Below are positions 45,622 to 54,525 of a DNA stretch of 64,000 nucleotides, piece by piece (within the stretch, counting starts at the first letter, position 1; each line of letters begins with the position of its first letter). A program made the translations under genes and the position numbers. The stretch is from contig CBDBGS010000008.1 of NCBI GenBank assembly GCA_965205385.1, forward strand, positions 1,054,001 through 1,118,000, read 5' to 3'. This DNA comes from CATOSP01 sp965205385. GTDB taxonomy: Bacteria > Chloroflexota > Dehalococcoidia > Lucifugimonadales > UBA3495. Below the pieces are notes generated by a model that did not search any database, was not told the origin of the DNA, and worked only from the letters and a program-made list of their open reading frames with translations.

Positions 45622-46899
45622 CTAGCCCCGCCGGAGAATATTTACCACGCAGGTGCCGCCGGTACCGCCGACGTTGTGGGTGAGGCCCACTTCGAGGTTG
45701 GGGTCCTTGACCTGCCGTTCGCCTGCCTCGCCCCTTAGCTGGTGGAATATCTCCGCTACCTGGGCGACGCCTGACGCGCCCACCGGGTGTCCCTTGGCCT
45801 TCAACCCGCCCGAGGAGTTGATCGGCTTGTCTCCGTCCAAGGCTGTCCGACCTTCATCCAGGGCGCGCGCGCCCTCGCCCGGCTCGAAGAAACCCAGGTC
45901 CTCCGAAGCTATGATCTCCGCGATGGTGAAACAGTCGTGGACTTCCGCCACCTGGATGTCGTCTGAAGTGACGCCAGCCATTTCGTAGGCCCGCTCGGCG
46001 GCGACTTTGGCTGCTGAGAGGGACGTCAACTCGTCGGCGTCATGGAGTGGGCGTCCGCTGGCCTGGCCCGTTCCCGCGATGGTAATTGGCTTCTCGGTAA
46101 AGTTATTCGCAATGTCGGAAGCCACCAGGAGTACGCAGGCTGCGCCGTCGGTGATGGGGGCGCAATCGTACAGGCGAAGCGGCCAGGCGATCCAAGGATT
46201 GGCGCCGGGGTCGTTGAGGAAGTCCATCTCGTTGTTGTATTCGGGGACCGGCTGTCCGCGCTGTTCCGCCCTGGCGACGCGGCGTTCCATCAAGGTGCGG
46301 ATAGTCACGTTGAACTGTGCCTTGGGGTTTTTGGAGCCGTTCACGTGGTTCTTGATGGCAACCTTCAGCAGGTGGTCCAAGTTGGTCTCGTACCGGTCCA
46401 TGTGAGCTTTGGCGATGGCCCCGAAAATACCGGGGAAAGTTAACCCGGCAGGGACCTCGTACAGCCCGTCGGCGGCGGTGGCGAGAACGTCGGTGACTCC
46501 TTCCGTGGGGAGGTTGGTCATCTTTTCCATACCGCCCACCAGGACTATGTCGTACATCCCAGAGGCGATGGCCATGACCCCTTCGCGCAAAGCGCTGCCG
46601 CTACTGGCGCAGGCGTTTTCAATGCGGGTTACGGGCACAGGCGTCATACCCAACCAGTCGGCAATAATCGGGGCAGTGTGGCCCTGGTGCTCGAATAGGT
46701 CGGAAGAGTAGTTGCCGACGTAGGCGCATTCGATATCTTCAATGTCGATGCCCTGGTCCAGGTTATCCAACATGTCCTGGAAGGCTTCGACGAATAGGTC
46801 TCTGCTGTCTTTATCCTGGAATGCGCCGAAAGCGGACATGCCTGCGCCCACGATGGACACGGACCTCCCTAGCTGGCGCCTGTTGGTCGTGGTTGACAT
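45622..46899 (-). CDS. SCP2-type thiolase / acetyl-CoA acetyltransferase family protein
   Basis: A 425-residue thiolase. IENACASSGSALREGVMAI holds the nucleophile C97, EVHDCFTIAEIIASEDLGF the His region, and KAKGHPVGASGVAQVAEIFH (split at 20) the third motif; it ends with HNVGGTGGTCVVNIL. I chose ATG 46899 because GGAGGAAGGAAAG precedes it; 21 extra residues upstream are unsupported. It cleaves or forms 3-oxoacyl-CoA, probably with the DUF35 partner. An IS element stands only about 90 bp upstream, so its original promoter or operon link to the M20 peptidase may be broken. Confidence 0.92.
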   Translation of the reverse strand: MSTTTNRRQLGRSVSIVGAGMSAFGAFQDKDSRDLFVEAFQDMLDNLDQGIDIEDIECAYVGNYSSDLFEHQGHTAPIIADWLGMTPVPVTRIENACASSGSALREGVMAIASGMYDIVLVGGMEKMTNLPTEGVTDVLATAADGLYEVPAGLTFPGIFGAIAKAHMDRYETNLDHLLKVAIKNHVNGSKNPKAQFNVTIRTLMERRVARAEQRGQPVPEYNNEMDFLNDPGANPWIAWPLRLYDCAPITDGAACVLLVASDIANNFTEKPITIAGTGQASGRPLHDADELTSLSAAKVAAERAYEMAGVTSDDIQVAEVHDCFTIAEIIASEDLGFFEPGEGARALDEGRTALDGDKPINSSGGLKAKGHPVGASGVAQVAEIFHQLRGEAGERQVKDPNLEVGLTHNVGGTGGTCVVNILRRG

Positions 46900-46989
46900 C
46901 TTTCCTTCCTCCGTTAGCGGGTTGTCCCACGGTTGGTCATTATCCGAGCCCGCCCTTTCCACGTCAACCGGCGGGCAGAGGCTTGCGCT

Positions 46990-46992
46990 TTA
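46990..46992. repeat. Left copy of putative 3-bp target duplication (TTA)
   Basis: TTA flanks the IS element on both sides (46990-46992 and 48689-48691). At three bases this could be chance; the IS1380 family usually duplicates 4-5 bp. Confidence 0.35.
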
Positions 46993-48688
46993 GCCCGAAT
47001 CCACCGATGGGAGGTGTCAAGGCTGGGCAAATTGGGATGAGGGAGCCTACAAGGGAGAAAGCCCGGGCTCCATTGGGACCGATGTGACACGGCAGAGGGT
47101 TTTCAGTAGCCGCGCCGGGCCTCGGGAGCGGTCTATTGAGGCTGGGAATCGCGTGATAGTGAGATCGGACGCAGCAGGATGCACCCGCGGATCGGGCGGA
47201 CGCGAGTTTGGAGGCGTTGAGTCGGTTGCGGATAGCGCCGTCAGGCTGGGAGTGGGATGGCTCGCAGTCGGGCCAGGGCGAGAGTGGCCTGCTCAGCCCA
47301 GGGCCAGCCCCGGGGAAGATGCAAAGTGAGTCTGCGCGCCGAGCGGGTGAGCCGTCCGGCCATAGAGAAGAAGCGTCGTCTGAGGGTCTTGGTGGTCACC
47401 AGTTGCTCGCCCAGACCGATGCGCGCTGCCCAGCGTGCCAGATTATGCGCCAGCGCCTGGACGGCCAGCCAGGCGGCGTTGGCGGCGAAACGGCCTGACG
47501 GGAGATGATTGAGTCCCACGCCGTACTTGAGGTCTCGGATGGCATTCTCGATCTCGGCGTGGCGGCGATGGTCAGCCTCCAGTTCCAGGGTATCGCCGTC
47601 CCGGTCGGTGATGAAGCCGTGATAGCTGTAGCTGGCGAATAGGGCCAGCTGGGAACCGGGCGTGGGCTTCACCCTCCGGACGATGAGCCGCACCGGCGCG
47701 GCGCCGGTCTGACTCTGGAATGGCGTGTATTCAGTCTCGGCCACGTCGGCGGCGCCCTCCATCCAGTAGGGTATGGGCCGCCAGTCCGCCTCGGGTATGG
47801 CCTCTATCAGATTTCGCAGGTTCTGGCGCATGCGGACGGTGATGGAGAAGCGGACATCCGTCTTGCGGCAGACCTTGACCACGCCGTGGGTGTAGAAGCC
47901 GCTGTCGGCCCGCACTGTGATCTGTCCCTTGGCCCCGGCGTAGCGCACCCGGCTCACCGTCTCCCGCAGGAAGTGGTCAGCGCCCCGGGCGGTATTGGCC
48001 CGGCCCTCCCGGAGACGGGCCATCAGCACCTCGCCGGTGCCGGCGGCCACGGCCAGCAGCGGGTGATAGCCTCGCTTGCCAGTGTAGCCATGGTGTCGCG
48101 CCCCCTCCTTGGCCAGCCCGTAGGTCTCGCAGATGGTGGAGTCCAGGTCGATGGTCAGCGGCCCGTCGCCGGGTCCGGCGCCGGCGGCCCAGGCCCGGGC
48201 CAGCAGCTCCCGGCTCACCCGGTCCAGCTGGCGGACATGGCCCCACCGGAAGCTGCGCAGGAACGTCCCCAGGGTGGAGGGCGCTTTGACCATGCACCCC
48301 AGCACCGAGGAGGTCCGCCCCGCACGCAGCGCATCGGCGTCGTCAATGCAGTCGCCGCCCGCCAGCGCCGAGGCCACCAGCGTCAGCATCTTGTCTCCCG
48401 AGTTCGCCCGCCCCGGCGCATGCCCGAGGTCGAGGTAACGGTCAACGAGTTCACGCAGGCCCACGCGCTGGGCCAGGGTGGCCGGAAGGAGCAGCCCGGC
48501 ATTGTTGACCAGGCGGTGGTCGTCGAAGGCTATTTGGATGCGGTCGGGGTGCTCAAGTGGTAGCATCTGTTGGGTGCTCCTTGTTTCTGGTCGGTTTCCT
48601 CTCTCGAAAACCATTATCCCAGATGCAAAGGAGCACTTTCTGGTCTCTTCCGGACCCCGCTGCACGCTTTCCATCGGTGGATTCGGGC
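46993..48688 (-). mobile_element. IS1380-family insertion sequence
   Basis: Perfect 18-bp inverted repeats GCCCGAATCCACCGATGG at 46993-47010 and 48671-48688 bound a 1696-bp element, a usual IS1380 length, with one transposase gene. The left 230 bp is non-coding. The interior is visibly richer in G+C than the flanking genes. The right end touches the stop codon of the M20 peptidase. The intact ORF and identical ends suggest a recent arrival. Confidence 0.9.
47241..48566 (-). CDS. IS1380-family transposase
   Basis: A 441-residue DDE transposase. Acidic residues are in LTIDLDSTICETYG, ITVRADSGFYTHG and RRHAEIENAIRDLKYGVGLN, the D-D-E signature with the Y-rich context of IS1380. I chose ATG 48566, with AAGGAG 10 nt upstream; the open frame extends 36 residues more toward the right inverted repeat but lacks conservation. 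It cuts and joins the element ends. Confidence 0.93.
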   Translation of the reverse strand: MLPLEHPDRIQIAFDDHRLVNNAGLLLPATLAQRVGLRELVDRYLDLGHAPGRANSGDKMLTLVASALAGGDCIDDADALRAGRTSSVLGCMVKAPSTLGTFLRSFRWGHVRQLDRVSRELLARAWAAGAGPGDGPLTIDLDSTICETYGLAKEGARHHGYTGKRGYHPLLAVAAGTGEVLMARLREGRANTARGADHFLRETVSRVRYAGAKGQITVRADSGFYTHGVVKVCRKTDVRFSITVRMRQNLRNLIEAIPEADWRPIPYWMEGAADVAETEYTPFQSQTGAAPVRLIVRRVKPTPGSQLALFASYSYHGFITDRDGDTLELEADHRRHAEIENAIRDLKYGVGLNHLPSGRFAANAAWLAVQALAHNLARWAARIGLGEQLVTTKTLRRRFFSMAGRLTRSARRLTLHLPRGWPWAEQATLALARLRAIPLPA

Positions 48689-49771
48689 TTAGACGCCGCG
48701 AATGACACCCTCGCAGAATTCCGCCCCTTGCAGCACCTCGGAGAGGACCGCGGTTTCCCGCGTGGTGTGAAACGACCGGACCCCGATGCCAACCGGCAAT
48801 GCCACTATTCCGTTTTCATAGAACACGTTGGCGTCGGAACCGCCCCCGGTGGCTTCGAGTTCGGGGGCCATACCGATTAGGGCAAGGGCCCGCCCCAACA
48901 TCTCTACCGTCGGGTCCGACGCGGAGACGCTGTAGGCCTGGTAGGTGTTGCGGATGTCCAGGGAGACGTTTGCGTCCGGATGCCGTTCGCCTGCCTTGGA
49001 GAACACATCGCGGAAACGCTGGGAGTAGTGGTCTAGTTTACCGTTGTCCCGGCTGCGGATCTCGCCGTCAAGGAAAACTTCCTCCGGGATGATGTTCCGC
49101 TTGAGGCCGCCTTCTATCCTGCCTATGTTCGATGTTGTCTCTTCATCTATACGTCCCAGTGGCAATTGGGTCAGGACCTCCGCGGCCACCAGGATGGCAG
49201 ATAGCCCCTTTTCCGGCTCGACACCGGCATGGGCGGCGACACCTCTTATCGTAGCGGTGACCACATTCTGGGACGGCGCCGCCAGGGAGATGCGGTTAAC
49301 CGAGCCTTCACCGTCGAATACCACGCCTTGCTTGGCCGAAAGCCTGGTGAAGTCGAGGTGGTGTACCCCGACCAGACCCCCTTCTTCGGCGCGTGTAAAT
49401 GCGATCTCGATGGGGCGGTGGGCGCCGCCGGACTCCCTGACGGAAGTGATTGCCTCCAGCACGATGCTCAATCCAGCCTTACAGTCTCCACCGAGGATAG
49501 TGGTGCCGTCGGACCGGAGCACGTCCCCGTCCATGACGGGTGTAATGCCTCTGCCGGGTTCCACGGTGTCCATGTGGGCAGACAGCAAGACCGGATCTCC
49601 GGCCCCTGGGGCGGTGGCGATGAGGTTCTTGAAAGAGTCGTGATGTATGTGAAAGCCCAGAGCTTCGAGCCGTGAGCTGATCTCCGCGTCGATCTGGTCT
49701 TCCTCGCCTGTAGGGCTGTCGATCCGAATGAGGTCGGTTAGGGTTTTCAGAAGCCGTTCCCGGTTGGCCAA
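48689..49771 (-). CDS. M20/M42-family metallopeptidase (peptidase T-like)
   Basis: A 360-residue zinc hydrolase. LSAHMDTVEPG, LGGDCKAGLSIVLEA (Asp ligand), FTRAEEGGLVGVHHLD (catalytic Glu pair) and the C-terminal FHTTRE (His ligand) are present, with a dimerisation domain between. I chose TTG 49771 because GGGAGG stands 5-6 nt before it; another TTG at 49804 has no ribosome-binding site. Its TAA stop (48689-48691) coincides with the TTA that borders the IS element. It probably cleaves di- or tripeptides or acyl-amino acids. Confidence 0.9.
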   Translation of the reverse strand: MANRERLLKTLTDLIRIDSPTGEEDQIDAEISSRLEALGFHIHHDSFKNLIATAPGAGDPVLLSAHMDTVEPGRGITPVMDGDVLRSDGTTILGGDCKAGLSIVLEAITSVRESGGAHRPIEIAFTRAEEGGLVGVHHLDFTRLSAKQGVVFDGEGSVNRISLAAPSQNVVTATIRGVAAHAGVEPEKGLSAILVAAEVLTQLPLGRIDEETTSNIGRIEGGLKRNIIPEEVFLDGEIRSRDNGKLDHYSQRFRDVFSKAGERHPDANVSLDIRNTYQAYSVSASDPTVEMLGRALALIGMAPELEATGGGSDANVFYENGIVALPVGIGVRSFHTTRETAVLSEVLQGAEFCEGVIRGV

Positions 49772-49814
49772 GGTTTCCTCCCAGTCACCAAATTGATGGC
49801 GCAATCTTGGACGT

Positions 49815-50231
49815 TTACGGTAAAGCCGCGACCGCCTTGATTTCGACCAGCATGTCTTCGTTCACCAACCCGCTGATTATGAGCAGGGTGTTGGGCGGGT
49901 AGTCGCCACTGGGGTATAGGGTGGGGAAAATCCTCGTTCTAGCTTCGATGAAGGGTTGGACCGAATCTCGGCCTACCAGGTAGGTCGTAAACTCCACGAC
50001 GTTGGCGAAAGACGTTCCAGCCCCGGCCAGTACCGCCCCGATATTGCGGAAGACCTGACTGGTCTGCGCTGCGACGTCACCCCTGCCGACCAGGTTTCCC
50101 TGGGAATCAACTCCGACTTGTCCGGCGACGTACAGTAGGCTACCGGCGCTGACCTTGACTGCTTGGGAATAGGCTCCCAGGGGTCTAGGCGCGGTGGCGG
50201 GACTCAACGCAATGCGATTTACCTGGGGCAT
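49815..50231 (-). CDS. RidA family protein (reactive intermediate deaminase)
   Basis: A 138-residue YjgF/YER057c/UK114-family protein. GAYSQAVKVSAGSLLYVAGQ, GDVAAQTSQVFRNIGAVLAG, and FPTLYPSGDYPPNTLLII with MLVEIKAVA are its signature. The usual Arg of the IPxRxxx motif site is not obvious in YPPNTLLI, so deaminase activity on 2-aminoacrylate is uncertain. ATG 50231 is set by GGGAGG upstream; the frame extends further without support. Confidence 0.85.
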   Translation of the reverse strand: MPQVNRIALSPATAPRPLGAYSQAVKVSAGSLLYVAGQVGVDSQGNLVGRGDVAAQTSQVFRNIGAVLAGAGTSFANVVEFTTYLVGRDSVQPFIEARTRIFPTLYPSGDYPPNTLLIISGLVNEDMLVEIKAVAALP

Positions 50232-50561
50232 GTGTCCACCCTCCCGGAGATTGACATTGGGACCAAGCGACGACCGTAAGCCCATCGTTCGGTTGCCATT
50301 ATAGGGCACCCTTGAAGGTGGGCGCGAGTGGGGATGTTTTTAATGGGGGGTCTGTTGATCGCCCGTTAACGCATCGCCGTCCGTTTGCCGCAAATGGGGA
50401 CGAATGGGCCTTTTGTTTCGGTGCCGCGCCAACCCGCCGGCTGGAACAGGAGCAGCCCCGCCACTCCTATTGGCCCATAATCAACCGGGCTGAAAACTGA
50501 CGTCCGTTTGAAAAATGGCTGGCGCTGAGGGTCCAATTTGGCCCATGTTATACTCGTGTTC
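50232..50561. other. Divergent intergenic region between ridA-like and Nudix genes
   Basis: About 330 bp. On the minus strand TATAAT at 50298-50303 is a good -10 for the RidA gene but lacks a -35. On the plus strand TATACT at 50549-50554 lies 7 nt before the Nudix ATG. No RNA gene is recognised. Confidence 0.5.
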
Positions 50562-50987
50562 ATGGTTCGGGACTCGGGTATGCCTCTGGTCGGTGTGGGT
50601 GTGGTCTTCGTGAGGGATGGACGGGTCTTCCTGGCCAAACGGGAAGGTTCACACGGAGAGGATACCTGGGCGTCAGCGGGAGGGCATCTTGAGATGGGGG
50701 AGTCCTTCGAAGAATGCGCCCGCCGGGAGGCGATGGAGGAATTGGGGCTTACCGTAGGCGAGCTTCAGTTCCTTTGCGTTAGCAATATCATCGCTTACGG
50801 CAAACACTACGTCGATATCGAATTTCTGGGGGACATCGGTCAGGAGGAGCCGTATTTGGCCGAGCCGGAAGGGTTCACTGACCACGGATGGTTCCCCCTG
50901 GAAGACCTGCCCGGTCCTCTGTTTCTACCCATGTCTTACGCGCTTGATAGCCTCCGTACCGGAAGGCGCTACTACGCGGGAGACTGA
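50562..50987 (+). CDS. Nudix hydrolase
   Basis: A 141-residue pyrophosphohydrolase. The Nudix box GGHLEMGESFEECARREAME plus ELGL fits Gx5Ex7REUxEExGU exactly. YVDIEFLGDIGQEEPYLAEP and WFPLEDLPGPLFLP complete the fold and resemble the NUDT15/MutT-like group. ATG 50562 is chosen because TATACT at 50549-50554 would start transcription near 50561, making a leaderless mRNA; no ribosome-binding site is present. It probably cleans oxidised or non-canonical nucleotides. Confidence 0.9.
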   Translation: MVRDSGMPLVGVGVVFVRDGRVFLAKREGSHGEDTWASAGGHLEMGESFEECARREAMEELGLTVGELQFLCVSNIIAYGKHYVDIEFLGDIGQEEPYLAEPEGFTDHGWFPLEDLPGPLFLPMSYALDSLRTGRRYYAGD

Positions 50988-51071
50988 CCCCCGCGGCGCT
51001 CCCGGCCTTACTCCCTAGCCCGGATAGACTACAGTCCCGGCAGACCCTTCTCAATCAAGTGGAGGTGTAAC

Positions 51072-51749
51072 GTGGCGGACAAAAAAGGACGCGGTTTACT
51101 GATGGTGTTTGCGGATGTTCCCGCTGAGGTGGAGGAGGAGTTCAACCGCTGGTACGATGAGGAGCACATACCGGAGCGGCTCTCGATTCCGGGTGTGTTG
51201 AACGCGGCGCGGTACACGGCGGTCAGGGGCGGCCCGAAATACCTGGCCTGCTACGAGCTGAGCGAGCCCGATGCGTGGCACTCAGACGCCTGGCAATACC
51301 ACTTGAACAACCCCACCGACTGGTCGAAGAGGATGTCCCCGGGCATCGTGGCCACGGTGTATATCCGCAACTTGTACCGGTTAATCCACCCCGCGGATGT
51401 TCCTGAGCAAACTGCCCAGGCCGAAATGTCGCCGGTGTTGCTGGTGGGGCGTATGTCGGTGCCGCCAGAGCTGGAGTCCCAATTCAACCACCAATACAAC
51501 TTCGACCGCCTCCCTGAGACCGAAGGGATACCGGGCTACATCGGGGCAAGGCGGTTTGAGGCGGTAATGGGTGAGCCCAAATTTATCACCGTCCATGAAA
51601 TGGGGTCTCCTGAGGTCCCGGACAGTCCTGGTTGGCAGGCCTGGGGCGGTGGCGGGTCCCACACGTGGAGAGACACGGTGCGTCCCAACATGACTCACGC
51701 CGAAGGCTCACCAGGGGTTTATCACCGGATCTCGCCGCCCATGGCGTGA
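51072..51749 (+). CDS. Tandem dimeric alpha/beta-barrel (DUF4286/EthD-like) protein
   Basis: A 225-residue protein of two ferredoxin-like halves. The first has FADVPAEVEEEFNRWYDEEH, IPGVLNAARYTAVRGGPKYL and YELSEPDAW; the second repeats the plan with RMSVPPELESQFNHQYNFDR, IPGYIGARRFEAVMGEPKFI and HEMGSPEVPD. The second half has lost the WYDEEH acids. The start is GTG 51072 behind GGAGGTG. The function is unknown; relatives accompany degradation clusters. Confidence 0.8.
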   Translation: MADKKGRGLLMVFADVPAEVEEEFNRWYDEEHIPERLSIPGVLNAARYTAVRGGPKYLACYELSEPDAWHSDAWQYHLNNPTDWSKRMSPGIVATVYIRNLYRLIHPADVPEQTAQAEMSPVLLVGRMSVPPELESQFNHQYNFDRLPETEGIPGYIGARRFEAVMGEPKFITVHEMGSPEVPDSPGWQAWGGGGSHTWRDTVRPNMTHAEGSPGVYHRISPPMA

Positions 51750-52056
51750 CCTCTGAGGGAATGGCCGATACCGGCGCGAATCTGTCAATTTAGACCGCTT
51801 TGGAAAGGAACGGCACGAGGGGCGTGGGCGACTTTCGCCCAACCCCCTGGTATCGATGCCGAGCGGGACTGGTAGGGTGGGCTTTGCGCTCGTAACCGGA
51901 GCGGGACACGCTGTTTCCGGCGTCTAAAAACGGGTCTAATTCGACATTAAATGCTATAATTGATACCAAATATTGTAGGTGGAGAAACTAAAATTCTCCA
52001 TCATCACTTCTGGCTTTTCATGCTTGGTTCTGCCAGACAATCGAGGGACGTTGCTT
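51750..52056. other. gyrB upstream region
   Basis: About 300 bp. It contains an extended -10 (51952-51960) and a hairpin in the leader (51980-52000: TGGAGAA, 7-nt loop, TTCTCCA). Left of 51900 I see no gene or known RNA. Confidence 0.5.
51952..51960 (+). promoter_or_regulatory. Extended -10 promoter for gyrB
   Basis: TGCTATAAT is a perfect extended -10 (TGnTATAAT); the -35 region is poor, as is common with this class. Transcription would start near 51967, leaving a leader of about 90 nt with a 7-bp hairpin. Confidence 0.65.
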
Positions 52057-53991
52057 ATGCCTCAAGACTCGGCCGCCGACTATACCGCCAAAGATATCCA
52101 GGTCCTGGAAGGACTGGAAGCTGTTCGAATTCGCCCGGGAATGTACATCGGCAGTACCGACCAACGCGGCCTGCACCACCTTATCTACGAGATACTGGAC
52201 AATGCGGTTGATGAGGCGATGGCTGGCTATTGCGAATCGGTGGAGGTCTCGATCGGAGCCGATGGCCTGATTACCGTCACCGACAACGGGCGGGGAATCC
52301 CCATCGACAAACACCCCGCTACCGGGAAGTCCGCCCTTGAAACCGTGATGACGACCCTGCACGCCGGAGGAAAATTCGGCGGCGGAGCATACAAAGTCAC
52401 CGGCGGCCTGCACGGAGTAGGAGGGTCGGTGGTCAATGGCTTGTCCGAATATCTGAAGGCGGAAGTCCGGCGGGATGGTCGAGTCTATTCCCAGGAGTAC
52501 GCCGAGGGCCTGCCTTTGGGCGACCTAAAGCGCGGCGAGAGGACCGACCAGAGCGGGACTATCATCGCGTTTCGACCCGACCCCAAGATATTCCCGGAGA
52601 TCGAGTACGATTTCGATTTATTGATAAACCATTTCAAGGAGATCGCCTACCTGAACAAAGCGCTCGAGATCAGGTTCGTCAGCTATTGGCATAAGGAGCT
52701 GCGGAAGGGCGACATCGAGCGTACGTATTTCTTCGACGGCGGAATCGCCAACTTGGTGCGTAACGTAAACCGTAACCGCCGGGTGATGCAGCAGTTCCCC
52801 TTTTACTACGAGAAATCGGTTGACGACACCCTGGTCGAGGTCGCGATCCAGTACAACGACAGTTTCACCGAGACCGTCCTTTCCTTCGCCAACTGCATTA
52901 ACACCCAGGAAGGCGGGTCCCACATGACGGGGTTCCGCTCGGCCTTGACCCGCGTAATCAATGACTATGCTAGGAGACAATCGTTCATCAAAGAGGCCGA
53001 TCCAAATCTGATCGGAGACGATATCCGTGAGGGTCTTTCGGCTGTGATTAGCGTGAAGCTCACGAACCCGCAATTTGAGGGGCAGACCAAGACCAAGCTG
53101 GGCAATGCGGAAGTCAGAAGCATTGTCGACTCGGTGGTTAGCGAAGGGCTGATCCGCTACTTGGAAGAGCACCAGACCGACGGCAAACGTATCATCGAGA
53201 AGTGTCTCACCTCCCAGCGAGCCAGGGAGGCCGCCAAGCGGGCCCGTGAACTGGTGATCCGCAAGAATGCATTAGACGGGTCTTCGCTGCCGGGCAAGCT
53301 GGCTGACTGCGCCGAGCGGGACCCCGCCAAGTCCGAGCTGTACATCGTAGAGGGCGAGTCCGCTGGAGGTTCCGCCAAAATGGGCCGGGACCGCAAGTTT
53401 CAGGCGATCCTTCCCCTGAAGGGCAAGATACTCAACGTGGAACGGGTCCTTCAACAGCCAGACCGTATCCTAGGGCATGAGGAGATCCGCGCCTTGGTCG
53501 CAGCGGTGGGAGCTGGCGAGGGGGATGAGTTCGATCCCACCAAAGTCCGCTACCAAAAGATCATAATCATGACCGATGCCGATGTGGACGGCTCCCACAT
53601 CCGCACGCTCATTCTTACCTTCATTTTCCGACGAATGCAGGCCCTGATCGACTACGGGTATCTGTACATCGCCCAACCTCCTCTCTATCGCATTCAAACG
53701 GGCAATAAAGTCCAGTACGCTTTCGGGGACGAGGAAAAGGACGACATGCTGACCAATCTCAACGGGGCCCGCAATACCCATTTGCAGCGGTACAAGGGGC
53801 TTGGGGAGATGAACCCGGACCAGCTCTGGGAGACCACGATGAACCCAGATACTCGGCAGATGCTGCAGGTCGAGATCGAAGACTCAATCGTAGTGGATGA
53901 CGTTTTCTCCACACTGATGGGCGAGGTGGTCGCCCCACGGAAGAATTTCATATCCACACATGCCCGCAGTGTCCAGAACCTGGACGTGTAG
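52057..53991 (+). CDS. gyrB: DNA gyrase subunit B
   Basis: A 644-residue GHKL-ATPase type IIA topoisomerase subunit. VRIRPGMYIGSTDQRGLHHL, the ATP lid GGLHGVGGSVVNGLSEYLKA, the TOPRIM motifs IVEGESAGGSAKMGRDRKFQ and IIIMTDADVDGSHIRTLILT, and the C-terminal RYKGLGEMNPDQLWETTMNP are all present. I chose ATG 52057 with GAGGG 9 nt upstream; a GTG at 51979 in the same frame lies inside the leader hairpin. Its neighbours are neither gyrA nor dnaN/recF. GyrB versus ParE cannot be strictly told, but length and motifs suit GyrB. Confidence 0.94.
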   Translation: MPQDSAADYTAKDIQVLEGLEAVRIRPGMYIGSTDQRGLHHLIYEILDNAVDEAMAGYCESVEVSIGADGLITVTDNGRGIPIDKHPATGKSALETVMTTLHAGGKFGGGAYKVTGGLHGVGGSVVNGLSEYLKAEVRRDGRVYSQEYAEGLPLGDLKRGERTDQSGTIIAFRPDPKIFPEIEYDFDLLINHFKEIAYLNKALEIRFVSYWHKELRKGDIERTYFFDGGIANLVRNVNRNRRVMQQFPFYYEKSVDDTLVEVAIQYNDSFTETVLSFANCINTQEGGSHMTGFRSALTRVINDYARRQSFIKEADPNLIGDDIREGLSAVISVKLTNPQFEGQTKTKLGNAEVRSIVDSVVSEGLIRYLEEHQTDGKRIIEKCLTSQRAREAAKRARELVIRKNALDGSSLPGKLADCAERDPAKSELYIVEGESAGGSAKMGRDRKFQAILPLKGKILNVERVLQQPDRILGHEEIRALVAAVGAGEGDEFDPTKVRYQKIIIMTDADVDGSHIRTLILTFIFRRMQALIDYGYLYIAQPPLYRIQTGNKVQYAFGDEEKDDMLTNLNGARNTHLQRYKGLGEMNPDQLWETTMNPDTRQMLQVEIEDSIVVDDVFSTLMGEVVAPRKNFISTHARSVQNLDV

Positions 53992-54019
53992 CGGAGCCGC
54001 GGCTGGGCAATTGCCTCGG

Positions 54020-54048
54020 TTGGAAAAGAAACCGTTCTGCCTTATAAT
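54020..54048 (+). promoter_or_regulatory. rpsT promoter
   Basis: TTGGAA (54020-54025), 17 bp, TATAAT (54043-54048). Transcription would begin near 54055, about 52 nt before the rpsT start. Confidence 0.65.
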
Positions 54049-54106
54049 AGTTTGCTGTCGGCTCAAGGCCCGGCATGATTAACAGGTTGAATTCAGGAGG
54101 ACCTAA

Positions 54107-54373
54107 TTGCCCGCGAGAAAAGCGGCCCGTCAGTCGATAAAGCGCGCTCAGCGCAACCGCAGCGCACGCAGCGCCACCCGCACCGGTATTGCTAAAGCGC
54201 TCCGATCGATGGAGATTGGAGACGTTGGTGAAGCCGAGACCGCCGTAACCGAGGCCCTCAGCCTCTTGGACAAGGCGGTCCAGAAGGGCGTGCTCCACAA
54301 GAACACCGCATCAAGGGGTAAGTCCCGCCTCTCCGTCCGCTTGAATAGGCTCAAGGAAGCCAGCCCCGCCTAG
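54107..54373 (+). CDS. rpsT: 30S ribosomal protein S20
   Basis: An 88-residue basic protein. ARKAARQSIKRAQRNRSARS at the N-terminus, LLDKAVQKGVLHKNTASRGK and SRLSVRLNRL at the C-terminus are typical of bS20, which binds the 5' domain of 16S rRNA. The start is TTG at 54107 with AGGAGG (54095-54100) 6 nt before it; a UUG start for rpsT is also known in E. coli, where it takes part in autogenous control. Confidence 0.96.
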   Translation: MPARKAARQSIKRAQRNRSARSATRTGIAKALRSMEIGDVGEAETAVTEALSLLDKAVQKGVLHKNTASRGKSRLSVRLNRLKEASPA

Positions 54374-54463
54374 TCCAGGTTTCTCCACAGGTCCCACGTT
54401 CCTCAACCACGCAGGTCTGGTAGCGCTGCGTCCCCGCTCGTGATTATTCATGACAGGGTGTTG

Positions 54464-54511
54464 TTGACACGCACCCTTGCCTTTGTTAGCTTTGGATCAG
54501 AACAAAGGTTT
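54464..54511 (+). promoter_or_regulatory. lexA promoter with putative SOS box
   Basis: TTGACA (54464-54469), 17 bp, TAGCTT (54487-54492). GAACAAAGGTTT at 54500-54511 matches the Gram-positive/Chloroflexi-type LexA box GAAC-N4-GTTC at all but the last base and lies over the expected start point. This is where a repressor would block transcription. Confidence 0.6.
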
Positions 54512-54525
54512 GGAGATGGTGGGTT

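Noticed and set aside
51979..52056. GTG 51979 as the gyrB start
   Set aside because: It lies within the leader hairpin, and GyrB homology begins only after MPQDSAADYTAKDIQ.
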